Origin: Enoplolaimus lenunculus
Lineage: Eukaryota > Nematoda > Enoplea > Enoplida > Thoracostomopsidae
DNA: 64,000 bases
Assembly (NCBI GenBank): GCA_030248215.1
Contig: JASANG010002941.1
Span: forward strand, 26,574-90,573
Direction of reading: 5' to 3'
Shown here piece by piece: positions 39,201 to 43,648 of this stretch. The number at the start of each line of letters is the position of its first letter. Positions within the stretch are counted from its first letter, which is position 1. A program made the translations under genes and the position numbers. The notes beneath the pieces were generated by a model. It was not told the DNA's origin. It searched no databases and was given only the letters and a program-made list of their open reading frames with translations.

Positions 39201-40001
39201 TTGTATGCATCTAACGTAAGTTTCAGATCGGAATTTCTTTGTTAAAGCGTTTTGTAGCGCCCGCTATATGTTGTTGATGTTGGCAGATTATTGTACAAAG
39301 ATAATGTTATTAATAACCGAGCTAAATCAGCAAGGAGCATCGCATGTGGCGACTGCTGGCATTTGTGCAATCAGCGCAATTTAATAATATTTTAAAATAT
39401 TTCAGGCAGCCCTCATCATACAAACGAAACCAGTGCGGCATCAGTACAAACAACAAAACACGCTCAAAACGGGAAATCAACGCCGTATCCAACTAAACCA
39501 TTGCCAATTCCTCCAGTCGATGATAACGATGATACTGCTTTATCGAGTTTATGTCAGATTGAAGATATCGAAGATGAAGGCAACGATGGTAATGATGTCA
39601 TCATTCACCAGACGAAGCGTGGAAAAAACGATGATCGACAGACTAAGCGTGGGAAAATTGTAAGTGTATCACCGACGACAGCAGCGAATGATCACAGCAA
39701 CGATTCAAGCAGTCTTGTTGCAGGTCACATCACACAGCTTGATTTGAAACCAATGGACGCCGATGGACAAAGCGAAGGGTCGGAAGACGAAGATGATGAT
39801 GACCAAAGTCAGGGCGAGTACGACTTACCTACCGATAATGTGCCACCGCTGTCTGGGTGTACTGTTGGCGGGGGTGACGAATCAAGCAAGAAATCTGCCG
39901 GAACTCCGGTGACAACACAGCTGGAAACTATCGAAGAAACACAGGCCCCTAACGAAAGTGACGCTTTGTTGGCTGAAAAGCAAAAACAGACTGCTGTTTA
40001 A
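475..40001 (+). CDS. FAT: FAT1/2/3-type giant protocadherin (fat-like), 5'-partial, 45 exons
   Basis: Single-pass adhesion/planar-polarity receptor. Exons read from the sequence: 475-622, 1364-1428, 1660-2049, 2632-2902, 3112-3251, 3713-3952, 4345-4470, 4751-4907, 5081-7312, 7811-8035, 8493-8698, 9128-9716, 10168-10695, 11974-12188, 12803-12950, 13123-13613, 13944-14129, 14840-15272, 15737-15930, 16176-16314, 16703-17023, 17530-17700, 18022-18261, 18781-18995, 19349-19516, 20740-20883, 21537-21722, 22480-22755, 23132-23274, 24328-24528, 24836-25022, 25471-25630, 25970-26185, 26791-26945, 27312-27539, 27762-28023, 28602-28738, 29088-29380, 29595-29887, 30727-30917, 31641-31848, 32075-32272, 37167-37421, 38232-39020, 39406-40001. 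All junctions are AG/GT and keep one frame; the total is 13,356 nt. Domain order (cadherins, FAT1-3 post-cadherin region, EGF, one LamG, EGFs, TM, tail with PDZ ligand) fits FAT1/2/3 rather than FAT4, which has two LamG domains. Upstream exons (about ten more cadherins) lie outside. FAT-subtype orthology is inferred. Confidence 0.93.
780..1076 (+). mobile_element. LINE fragment: C-terminal RNase H region
   Basis: A 90-codon open frame in the first FAT intron contains FRIWIKGHSANCGNDMADKLVRIGAQ. This fits the C-terminal RNase H signature (GHS...GN..AD.LA..G) of LINE/non-LTR elements of the I/R1/jockey type. It is on the same strand as FAT. No reverse transcriptase or full 3' end is recognisable, so this is a 5'-truncated remnant. 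A bacterial-type RNase H or other origin is less likely given the spacing. Confidence 0.65.
1197..1242. repeat. Perfect 23-bp tandem duplication
   Basis: GTTCGATCGTCTATTCAAG plus CACT occurs twice in the intron before FAT exon 2. Confidence 0.9.
2330..2587. mobile_element. CCGGAA-type hAT MITE, diverged copy
   Basis: 258 bp between perfect 8-bp duplications ACGGCAAC (2322-2329, 2588-2595). It has degenerate TIRs (CAAGATGCAACCGG / CCAATTGCACCTTG) and GGTTCCGG stretches. It ends 44 bp before the exon 4 acceptor. Confidence 0.85.
3252..3712. other. Introns with nothing recognised
   Basis: This intron and the following FAT introns longer than 300 bases show no gene, RNA or clear repeat on reading: 7313-7810, 8036-8492, 8699-9127, 9717-10167, 13614-13943, 14130-14839, 15273-15736, 16315-16702, 17024-17529, 17701-18021, 18262-18780, 22756-23131, 24529-24835, 25023-25470, 25631-25969, 26946-27311, 28024-28601, 28739-29087, 39021-39405. 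Introns 18996-19348 and 26186-26790 contain only scattered GGAGCCGGA-like remnants of MITEs. Confidence 0.6.
3713..7312 (+). CDS. FAT: FAT exons 6-9: cadherin repeats, including one 2.2-kb exon
   Basis: Exons 6-8 are short (240, 126, 157 nt). They carry IAVSDGHRG, VSLDYE and the canonical linker VIDVNDHTPEF. Exon 9 (5081-7312, 2,232 nt) is uninterrupted and encodes about six repeats. Clear linkers are IRDVNDHYPVFERY, VDDANDVPPKF and TTDLNDNSPQF, and at least two further boundaries have lost the DxND motif (YDITSVHIVV; a region around residue 500 of the exon). One very long cadherin exon among short ones also occurs in vertebrate FAT genes. The exon enters and leaves in phase 1. Confidence 0.93.
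7811..12950 (+). CDS. FAT: FAT exons 10-15: cadherin repeats
   Basis: Exon 10 has a shortened linker (SVDTPIFSSPRY) followed by TIDEDTTVGTAV. Exon 11 has a degenerate linker (VAVRPKPDKRI-type). Exon 12 (9128-9716) opens LSEGAVIGTPLF and holds YVTDVNDSPPRF. Exon 13 has FQLNISVTDG, then a Ser/Gly-rich insertion unusual for a cadherin (residues after VPENSGSRSG). Exon 14 has VRAVNANDNGPQF and exon 15 IDADNDDAVEYS and IDRTSGDI. Exon 12 is preceded by ttgcag at 9122-9127. Frame continuity is kept throughout, although three of the repeats lack full calcium-site consensus. Confidence 0.9.
10803..11427 (+). mobile_element. hAT transposon remnant with transposase C-terminus
   Basis: 625 bp flanked by a perfect 8-bp target duplication ATGATTTT (10795-10802 and 11428-11435). 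Terminal inverted repeats are CAGGGATGGGCGGTCTCGG and its complement, with further GGTCTCGG repeats inside. The frame from 10911 reads MARKYLRISPTNADSERLW and IKILFLRED, the hAT family C-terminal dimerisation motif (KYL.I..T...SER). Most of the transposase is missing, so the copy is non-autonomous. It sits in the intron before exon 14. Confidence 0.88.
12233..12599. mobile_element. Probable old hAT-type MITE
   Basis: Starts CAGGGTGTAACCGGAATTC. A matching right end (GGGTTACATTCT) is degenerate and no duplication is visible, so the right border is uncertain. Confidence 0.4.
13123..17700 (+). CDS. FAT: FAT exons 16-22: cadherin repeats
   Basis: Exon 16 begins with VRATDRGNPPLRSE, then has a Ser-rich loop and FTIPEDATIG. 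Exon 17 has VSDVNDNAPTF; exon 18 has VDRNTGWV, LDRELTKEYE and ADVNDSPPFF; exon 19 has TDANDNSPR. Exon 20 (16176-16314) starts after atgttatag and reads EFTSVTLSEDLEVGSE. Exon 21 has SLDYETTH and SDIDDESPSF; its donor (cag|gttcgac, 17023/17024) is weak but is the only one that joins in phase to exon 22 (GLGGRVEYSLQ, LDRETKAQYN). Exon 22 also uses a modest donor (gttagt). Confidence 0.88.
18022..23274 (+). CDS. FAT: FAT exons 23-29: last cadherin repeats
   Basis: Exon 23 starts TTVTVDVTDVNDNPPQF; exon 24 has LDYEHT and DVIDVNDNEPKF; exon 25 has VLATDADTQSNYAKI and LDRER; exon 26 has MIEARDGGHPAL and VTDINDNAPVF; exon 27 has VSDADTSPNG. Exon 28 has a degenerate linker (RVIEESKHPPQL) and exon 29 has LNVSVSDGKFTTDA, ending the cadherin array. 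Altogether I count about 23-24 repeats in the window against 34 in vertebrate FAT1-3. Exon 27 (21537-21722) is unusual because a MITE copy ends 13 bp before it (see findings). Confidence 0.9.
19880..20627. repeat. Dispersed repeat with TTATTGAGCGAAGC end and internal repeats of about 150 bp
   Basis: The left end is duplicated (ATTATTGAGCGAAGCG at 19890 and 19934). Three to four internal units share CCTCCAAAACCGATAATTG and GGTGCGAGGAATCTG. Ends GCGCAATAAATGTAGTCCC. An inverted copy is at 46990-47620 and a diverged one at 23700-24045. Confidence 0.7.
21222..21523. mobile_element. hAT-type MITE next to a splice acceptor
   Basis: 302 bp between perfect duplications GTTGCTAA (21214-21221 and 21524-21531). 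TIRs are CAGGGTGCGA / TCGCATTTTG, with internal GATATCCGG repeats. The right duplication is part of the acceptor sequence of FAT exon 27. Confidence 0.8.
21933..22341. mobile_element. CCGGAA-type hAT MITE
   Basis: 409 bp, perfect 8-bp duplication CTGTGCGC on both sides, TIR CAGGGTGCAACCGGAATT. CCGGAA hexamer arrays flank an AT-rich core with TTTCACCAAAAATTTCATTT, so the whole folds back on itself. Confidence 0.92.
23700..24045. repeat. Diverged fragment of the GAGCGAAGC repeat family
   Basis: Shares ATAATTAGTGAAATAATG, ATTAGCCTATAGCTAGTAAACGG and ATGCGAGGTTAAC with the other copies. Confidence 0.5.
24328..25630 (+). CDS. FAT: FAT exons 30-32: conserved post-cadherin region, polybasic stretch and Cys-rich segment
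   Basis: Exons 30-31 match, by recalled comparison, the FAT1-3 region between the last cadherin and LamG. ELFLGKYRKAFETTM and VRILGVQP correspond to EEFxxxYWRNFQRAL and IQIVSLQ in FAT1, and LDVLVAIEKR to LDVLLFVEKP. Between these two blocks lies an Arg-rich stretch (RGGRARRQRRTRR) with RxxR-type furin sites. Exon 32 (25471-25630) encodes a non-canonical Cys segment (ECIPSSCSTHGTC ... ECDCEQGYGG) aligning with the FAT1 segment just before its first EGF. A reading frame open from 24218 upstream of exon 30 is intronic; the acceptor gtttcag at 24321-24327 is needed for phase. Confidence 0.85.
25970..26185 (+). CDS. FAT: FAT exon 33: EGF-like domain before LamG
   Basis: Six cysteines in EGF spacing: NGC, QPC, QIC, YQC, VC, PSC, with an extra loop of about 20 residues between the third and fourth cysteines. 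The segment matches the EGF that precedes laminin-G in FAT1-3 (CEDDPCPEGSEC...). It is joined in phase 1 on both sides. No calcium-binding D-x-D/N-E signature is seen. Confidence 0.88.
26791..28023 (+). CDS. FAT: FAT exons 34-36: laminin-G domain and start of next EGF
   Basis: Exon 34 (SSYMRYTV ... NGVLMFAGGRVDYSVLE) and exon 35 (IQSGYVVYRYDCGAG ... DGHWHHVMASR ... LIVDG) form one LamG domain. It is close to FAT1 (YVKYRL, VVMYARGTDYSILE, LQYKFDCGSG, NDGQWHAVALE). Exon 36 supplies the LamG C-terminus (FTGCINRLSLDGYDVP) and most of an EGF (CASSPCQNFGTCMPQ ... FVCVCHPRFKG). Only one LamG is present, which separates this gene from FAT4-type genes. Confidence 0.92.
28602..29380 (+). CDS. FAT: FAT exons 37-38: EGF domains and transmembrane helix
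   Basis: Exon 37 completes one EGF and encodes a second (DLDQCQSSPCSSGATCEN ... FCRCPPGLTGKTC). Exon 38 encodes a third with the calcium-binding-type start DFDECLSSPC. It is followed by a short Gly/Asp linker and a hydrophobic helix of about 23 residues (29285-29365: WLELVAIAGAFLI... ending VCCCHYC) and the basic stop-transfer KRRRRQK spanning the next junction. Human FAT1 has four EGFs after LamG; this has three. Confidence 0.92.
29595..32272 (+). CDS. FAT: FAT exons 39-42: membrane-proximal cytoplasmic tail
   Basis: Starts with the basic stop-transfer residues. Exon 39 has a proline motif RPPPLPPRR that fits a class I SH3 ligand. Exon 40 has a run APPPPPPHH, a possible Ena/VASP EVH1 or profilin ligand as known for FAT1 tails. 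Exons 41-42 are Gly/Ser-rich with conserved-looking ESIEAIKQAIR and an Arg-rich segment (SVRSYRAGLGRNY). No enzymatic domain is visible. Exons join in phases 1, 0, 1 and 1. The tail (exons 39-45, about 840 residues) is roughly twice the vertebrate FAT1 tail. Confidence 0.85.
29934..30324. mobile_element. CCGGAA-type hAT MITE
   Basis: 391 bp, flanked by GTTGAGGT / GGTGAGGT (7 of 8). TIR CAGGATGCAACCGGAATT. Same core as the 21.9-kb copy. It lies in the intron between the first two tail exons. Confidence 0.9.
30475..30570. repeat. Perfect 48-bp tandem duplication
   Basis: AATACAAAATAATAACTGTC through GATTGTTTCC occurs twice back to back (30475-30522, 30523-30570) in a FAT intron. Confidence 0.9.
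30972..31314. mobile_element. Probable degenerate MITE (GGGWCCGAC ends)
   Basis: Left end AGGGCCGACAAAAATCCG and right end ATATCCGGTCGATCCCTG are roughly complementary, with CCGG-rich internal repeats. No clear target duplication. Confidence 0.4.
32637..32808. repeat. GCCCGTAGCC repeat, diverged copy
   Basis: CAGCTCACCTTCTTGGGG ... GGTTGAAAATTTTCTGGG ... GCTACGGATCCGGCCC. Very C/G-homopolymer rich around 32750-32790. Confidence 0.55.
33992..34069 (+). CDS. Possible FAT cassette exon (78 nt, phase 1-1)
   Basis: Within the 4.9-kb intron 32273-37166. A pyrimidine-rich tract and ttggcag precede 33992, and caaag|gtatga follows. The 78 bases have no stop in the frame required by exon 42 and leave in the phase required by exon 43. 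They would add 26 residues (HKHKHKSGRPSQDNQK...). Both inclusion and skipping keep the frame. Support is only splice-site and phase agreement, so it could be coincidence. Confidence 0.45.
34447..34728. mobile_element. Inverted-repeat element (GTTGCTCATAGCAAGAGTG)
   Basis: About 24-bp terminal inverted repeats (34447-34470 and 34704-34728) around a 230-bp interior with a GC-rich hairpin. No clear target duplication. Sits in the long FAT intron. Confidence 0.55.
35166..35612. mobile_element. CCGGAA-type hAT MITE with internal insertion
   Basis: 447 bp with a perfect duplication CTTCAAAT. Reverse orientation of the core compared with the 21.9-kb copy. About 90 extra bases interrupt the core near 35310-35405. 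Confidence 0.9.
36010..36449. mobile_element. CCGGAA-type hAT MITE, old copy
   Basis: Starts CAGGGTGCAACCGGAATTCC and ends near CGGTTGCAGTG. The core is recognisable but diverged, and no target duplication survives. Confidence 0.75.
37167..40001 (+). CDS. FAT: FAT exons 43-45: distal cytoplasmic tail, stop and PDZ ligand
   Basis: Exon 43 is acidic (VDDDVIASDEDDYGDD). Exon 44 (38232-39020, 789 nt) is Ser/Pro/Gln-rich and looks disordered. Exon 45 has acidic patches (IEDIEDEGND, SEDEDDDD) and ends KQKQTAV at the TAA at 39999-40001. The last residues fit a class I PDZ ligand (T at -2, V at 0), as FAT1 ends in -HTEV. A GTAAGT at 39661-39666 inside exon 45 is read through in frame, but could serve as an alternative donor. 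Confidence 0.9.
37578..37968. mobile_element. CCGGAA-type hAT MITE, youngest-looking copy
   Basis: 391 bp with perfect duplication TTAGCAAC and near-perfect TIRs (CAGGGTGCAACCGGAATT). Same length as the 29.9-kb copy, opposite orientation. Confidence 0.93.
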
Positions 40002-40144
40002 GTTTCTGGCCTAAATGTGTCTGTGAACAGGTTGGAATATTGATTTATGAGACAGTAACAAGAAGAAGTACAATTGACGGTTTTCGTAGTGTGAAACTGT
40101 TTTGGAAATATCGTGTTCGAAAATATTAGAGGCATGCATCGGTA

Positions 40145-40176
40145 TACATACATACATACATACATACATACATACC
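40145..40176. repeat. TACA microsatellite
   Basis: About eight TACA units, about 140 bp after the FAT stop codon. Confidence 0.9.
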
Positions 40177-40250
40177 TTTTTTCTGTTCTCAGTTGTTAAT
40201 GACGGTTGTTATCACCAAGTCATGTTTGGATAATATATTAAAAGCAGGCT

Positions 40251-40412
40251 TGTAGTCAGTTCACCTTGCTAGGGTAGGGCTGAAAATTTTTCAGGAGGGG
40301 CATTTAATGGTTTTCAACGAGTTACAAGCAAGGTTGGAAATTCTCTACGGGGGGCCGAAATTTTTCCAGGGGGACTCCACCACCCCCCTGTCCTTCCCTT
40401 GGCTACGGGCCC
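40251..40412. repeat. GCCCGTAGCC repeat, inverted copy
   Basis: Ends in GGCTACGGGCC and shares TTTTTCAGGAGGGGCATT and the CAAGCAAGGTTGGAAA block with the 44.8-kb copy. It lies in the probable FAT 3' UTR. Confidence 0.6.
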
Positions 40413-41123
40413 GATTAAAAGGTGGCAATGACGCAAAGTTGAAGTGAATATATTTGAAAGTCTTTAATCTGACTTTATAATCAAAAAGAGCTGCTCTTGT
40501 GCGTAATTACTTAGTAATTGGTTGTGCCTGGTGCAATATGTGTTTTACAATCTGTTTATCTGAAAACTTAATTTTATGTGTATTTGTACTATAACGGTAT
40601 GTTTTCAGCTGTTTTAGAACATGATGTGTTTTACTACATACGTGATCCAACTACATATATAGCTGTTCCACTAACAGACAAGGCTCTGGAACACTTTTCC
40701 CGACAAGCCTAACCTAAGCCTAAACCTAAATTTTGCTAAAATCTGAACTTCCGATTAAATTGAATTGATAGTTCGATAATGCAACAGTGTCACATGGCGT
40801 ATATTGATTTTTTTCAGTGTTATTGCGTTTCTGGCGCAAGCAATCTTCACATTTTGTGGAACAACGCCGGCAGTAAAACTTCAGATTGCAAGCGTTTTTG
40901 ATGTTATTTTCACTTTTATACACTGTAAACTTTTTCTGTTGTACCATTCCTGTGTTTGGTTTATGTTAATTTTTTATTGTTTTTTATTTTGTTGCAGTTC
41001 ACATATTTATATGCATTTTAAATGTTTTTACTGTACGCTGCATTAGCAATATGTCTAGCTATACAGTAACAGTCACCGCAAACGACTGCAACCCAGGCCT
41101 GTGTGTATCGCAAGCGTAGCGGA

Positions 41124-41129
41124 AATAAA
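41124..41129 (+). terminator. Candidate polyadenylation signal of FAT (AATAAA)
   Basis: First canonical AATAAA seen after the FAT stop, about 1.1 kb downstream. It would give a 3' UTR containing the TACA microsatellite and one dispersed repeat. No other evidence. Confidence 0.35.
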
Positions 41130-41355
41130 TATTGTAGACTTACGTTTTAAAACTTTTGCATCTTAACCACTCTAATTCACAGGCTGATAAAAAAGTCAAG
41201 GTAAAAATTCCCTTTCTGATGACTTTGATGGTTGGGAACCTATGCAAGCCTGCGCCTGAACTGTAAAAATTGAGGAACAGATTCTCAAATAGTAGTTTGT
41301 TATTCGTCTAACTTTGTGCAGTACGCAAAAATGTTAGCGAGTGCATAAAAATCTG

Positions 41356-41737
41356 GGCCAATGTTACCCTAAAGGTCGTCCCATTTTCCCGGGACAGCAA
41401 TGTACCAGGAGCCCGTCACATTTTCCCGGGACAGAAATGTACCAGGAGTACCCATCCCATTTTCCCGGGACAGAAATGTACCAGGAGTACATACAAAAAA
41501 TATAATTAGAACAGCGGGACAGTTGGGACAGATGAGACAGTGGGACCAATGGGAAAGCTGGGACAGAAGGGACAGGTGGGACAAACGGGACAAACGAGGC
41601 AGTTGGGACAGATGGGACAGTTGGGACAAATCGGACAGATGGTACAAATGGGACGTGTAAACAGGAGCGCATAAGTGTGCACTCCGGGTATATTTCTGTC
41701 CCGGGAAATTGGGACGGCCTGTATAGTAACATGGGCC
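41356..41737. mobile_element. GGCC-terminus foldback element carrying a GGGACAG minisatellite
   Basis: Perfect 8-bp duplication AAAATCTG (41348-41355, 41738-41745). TIR GGCCAATGTTACC / GTAACATGGGCC. Inside are three copies of CCCATTTTCCCGGGACAG followed by a stretch of GGGACAGTT/ATGGGACAG units (about 41510-41650), then one inverted CTGTCCCGGG end. Long open frames across it on both strands are repeat artefacts. Confidence 0.85.
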
Positions 41738-42086
41738 AAAATCTGTATGCAAATTTTCTAATTATAAGACAATCACTTCGTCTATATGCTATGAAACTTG
41801 TGAACCAAACTAAGTGATTTTAAAAAATCTTGTTTCAATCATTAGTTGCAAAGATCTTTGAGTATCATTTCTACATGCATAACTTTGTTGACTTGCTAGC
41901 TTTAATAGTTTTGTATCCGCTATTATGTACGCTTTTTTGTGCGTGTCCTTAATAAACGGTACACGAAGTTTATGCTTTTGAGCTGTATTTGGCAAACCTG
42001 AGTTTAAACTCAGACTTTCTAAACTCAGACTTTCTCCAGTAATCGAATGAAATCGGTTGGAATGCATGCGAACCATATGCTCAGAC

Positions 42087-42470
42087 CAGGGTGCAACCGG
42101 AGTAATAAAATACCGGAACCGGAAAGTCAAAAAATACCGGAATCGGAGCCGGAAAATACAAATGCTTGTTACCGAAAAATTTATGTTTAGCGCTATTTAA
42201 TCGCTTTTAATGCTATAAACACGCCATTTAGAATGCCAAAATCCTGAAACAAATGCAGTAGGTGGAAACATGATAAATTATGGAGTATGGGCACAAACTG
42301 AAAATTTTGGCAATATACGCTGGGACAATTTTAGAGCGATAAGTTAGAATAATATGCCAATTTTTGTTAAATTTTCAAATGCGAAAAATTTTCAATACCG
42401 AAAATACCGGAAAATTCCTGTGAAAAAATACCGCATTTACTACCGAAACCGGAATTCCGGTTGCACCATG
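42087..42470. mobile_element. CCGGAA-type hAT MITE, variant subfamily
   Basis: 384 bp with perfect duplication GCTCAGAC. Termini are CAGGGTGCAACCGGAGTA and CCGGTTGCACCATG, with ATACCGGAA spacing instead of CCGGAACCGGAA and an unrelated core. It lies between the two genes. Confidence 0.88.
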
Positions 42471-42674
42471 GCTCAGACGCTTTCCAAAAATTTACACTTG
42501 TACCGGTCGCTAACACAGACCCGGTCTAGTATATATCTTCAAAATTAGATATTTCCGCGTGGATTTTGCTGGGAACAATCAGTGCAGATCACAAGATTTT
42601 TGGATTCGAACACGACTGAACTATAATTCAAATCGTCCTGTTCCGTAACCAACGGCCAATGTATGTCACCGGTA

Positions 42675-42869
42675 TAGGGATCGACTGGATGTTATTAACC
42701 GGATGTTATGTGCGCTGTTGGAATATTTCAGTCCACTGCAAAACACCTATTTTTTCATGCAAAAAATTACCGCGCATATCCGATTTCTGCATCTGGTGAT
42801 TAATAATACCAAATACGGATGTCAATTTTTTGCCGGAAAAACCGGATCCAAATATCCAGTCGGTCCCTG
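42675..42869. mobile_element. Probable MITE of the same family as 30.97 kb
   Basis: Left end AGGGATCGACTGGATGTT and right end AATATCCAGTCGGTCCCTG are inverted copies. No target duplication found. Confidence 0.5.
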
Positions 42870-42902
42870 AGAACATTGCCGTATCAGTAGCGTAAGCATG
42901 TT

Positions 42903-43040
42903 GGTAAGTCTATGAATGAGATTTATACAGAAGCCAAAGCAAAAAATTAGTCTAAAACGCTTTACTGTATTGATAAGTCTGTGAATGAGATTTATACAGA
43001 AGCCAAAGCAAAAAATTAGTCTAAAACGCTTTACTGTATT
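42903..43040. repeat. Tandem duplication of about 68 bp
   Basis: TAAGTCTATGAATGAG ... TTAGTCTAAAACGC, two nearly identical copies between the two genes. Confidence 0.88.
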
Positions 43041-43282
43041 ACAGTTCACAGAAAAGCGTTCCTCCCTTCATCTTTACTTGGCCCCAGTGAGATCCGGAAT
43101 TGAAAGTAATGCCATGTTTTCTACCGGGACCGGATAGTCTTTTATAATTGTTACCCGAAAAGCAGATTATAGCGCTACATGATTGTAATATAACCACTTT
43201 ACTGGCTTTTTCCAAATATATCATCAAATGCGGCAACTGACTGCTTGAATCGGAGCGCTTAATTAGTTTTAAAACAAACCTA

Positions 43283-43493
43283 CACGGCGAAAAATGGTGA
43301 GTCGAATTGACTCTCTCCGCAATAGGCTTTTCAGGACCACACAAACTGAGTCAAATTCGACTGCGCCAGAGTCAAACGTGCCACTCAGTGAGTCGAATTT
43401 GACTCTGGCATAGTCGAATTTGAGTCAATTTGTGTAGTAGTCCCGAAAAGTCTATTTCGGAGATAGTCAATTTGACTCACCATTTATGCAGTG
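43283..43493. mobile_element. TA-flanked palindromic MITE (Tc1/mariner-like)
   Basis: Ends CACGGCGAAAAATGGTGAG and CTCACCATTTATGCAGTG, flanked by TA on both sides. Inside are repeated GAGTCAAATTTGACTC motifs, giving a long hairpin. Assignment to Tc1/mariner rests only on the TA flanks. Confidence 0.65.
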
Positions 43494-43514
43494 TATGTAT
43501 ATACCGATAATTGC

Positions 43515-43520
43515 TTTATT
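43515..43520 (-). terminator. Candidate polyadenylation signal of SNTX-like gene
   Basis: AATAAA on the minus strand 129 nt after the exon 8 stop, a plausible distance for a short 3' UTR. Confidence 0.5.
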
Positions 43521-43648
43521 AACATGTATACGGTGAAAAAATATAATACATTTTAACACCGAATCCCTTGCCATCCACCCCGTAGTTTAAACCTTCGACT
43601 TGCACAATATATTAAACTAAAAACCGTTCTATTTTGCCAGAGATTATA

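Larger units (their letters stand above)
40002..43648. other. Intergenic region between two convergent genes
   Basis: Besides the TACA microsatellite, the listed foldback element, MITEs and duplication, nothing coding was found. 40420-41355 is AT-rich and probably includes the end of the FAT 3' UTR. Confidence 0.6.

Noticed and set aside
41364-41752. Overlapping 77-127-codon open frames on both strands
   Set aside because: They are produced by the GGGACAG minisatellite and CCCGGGACAG units of a foldback element.
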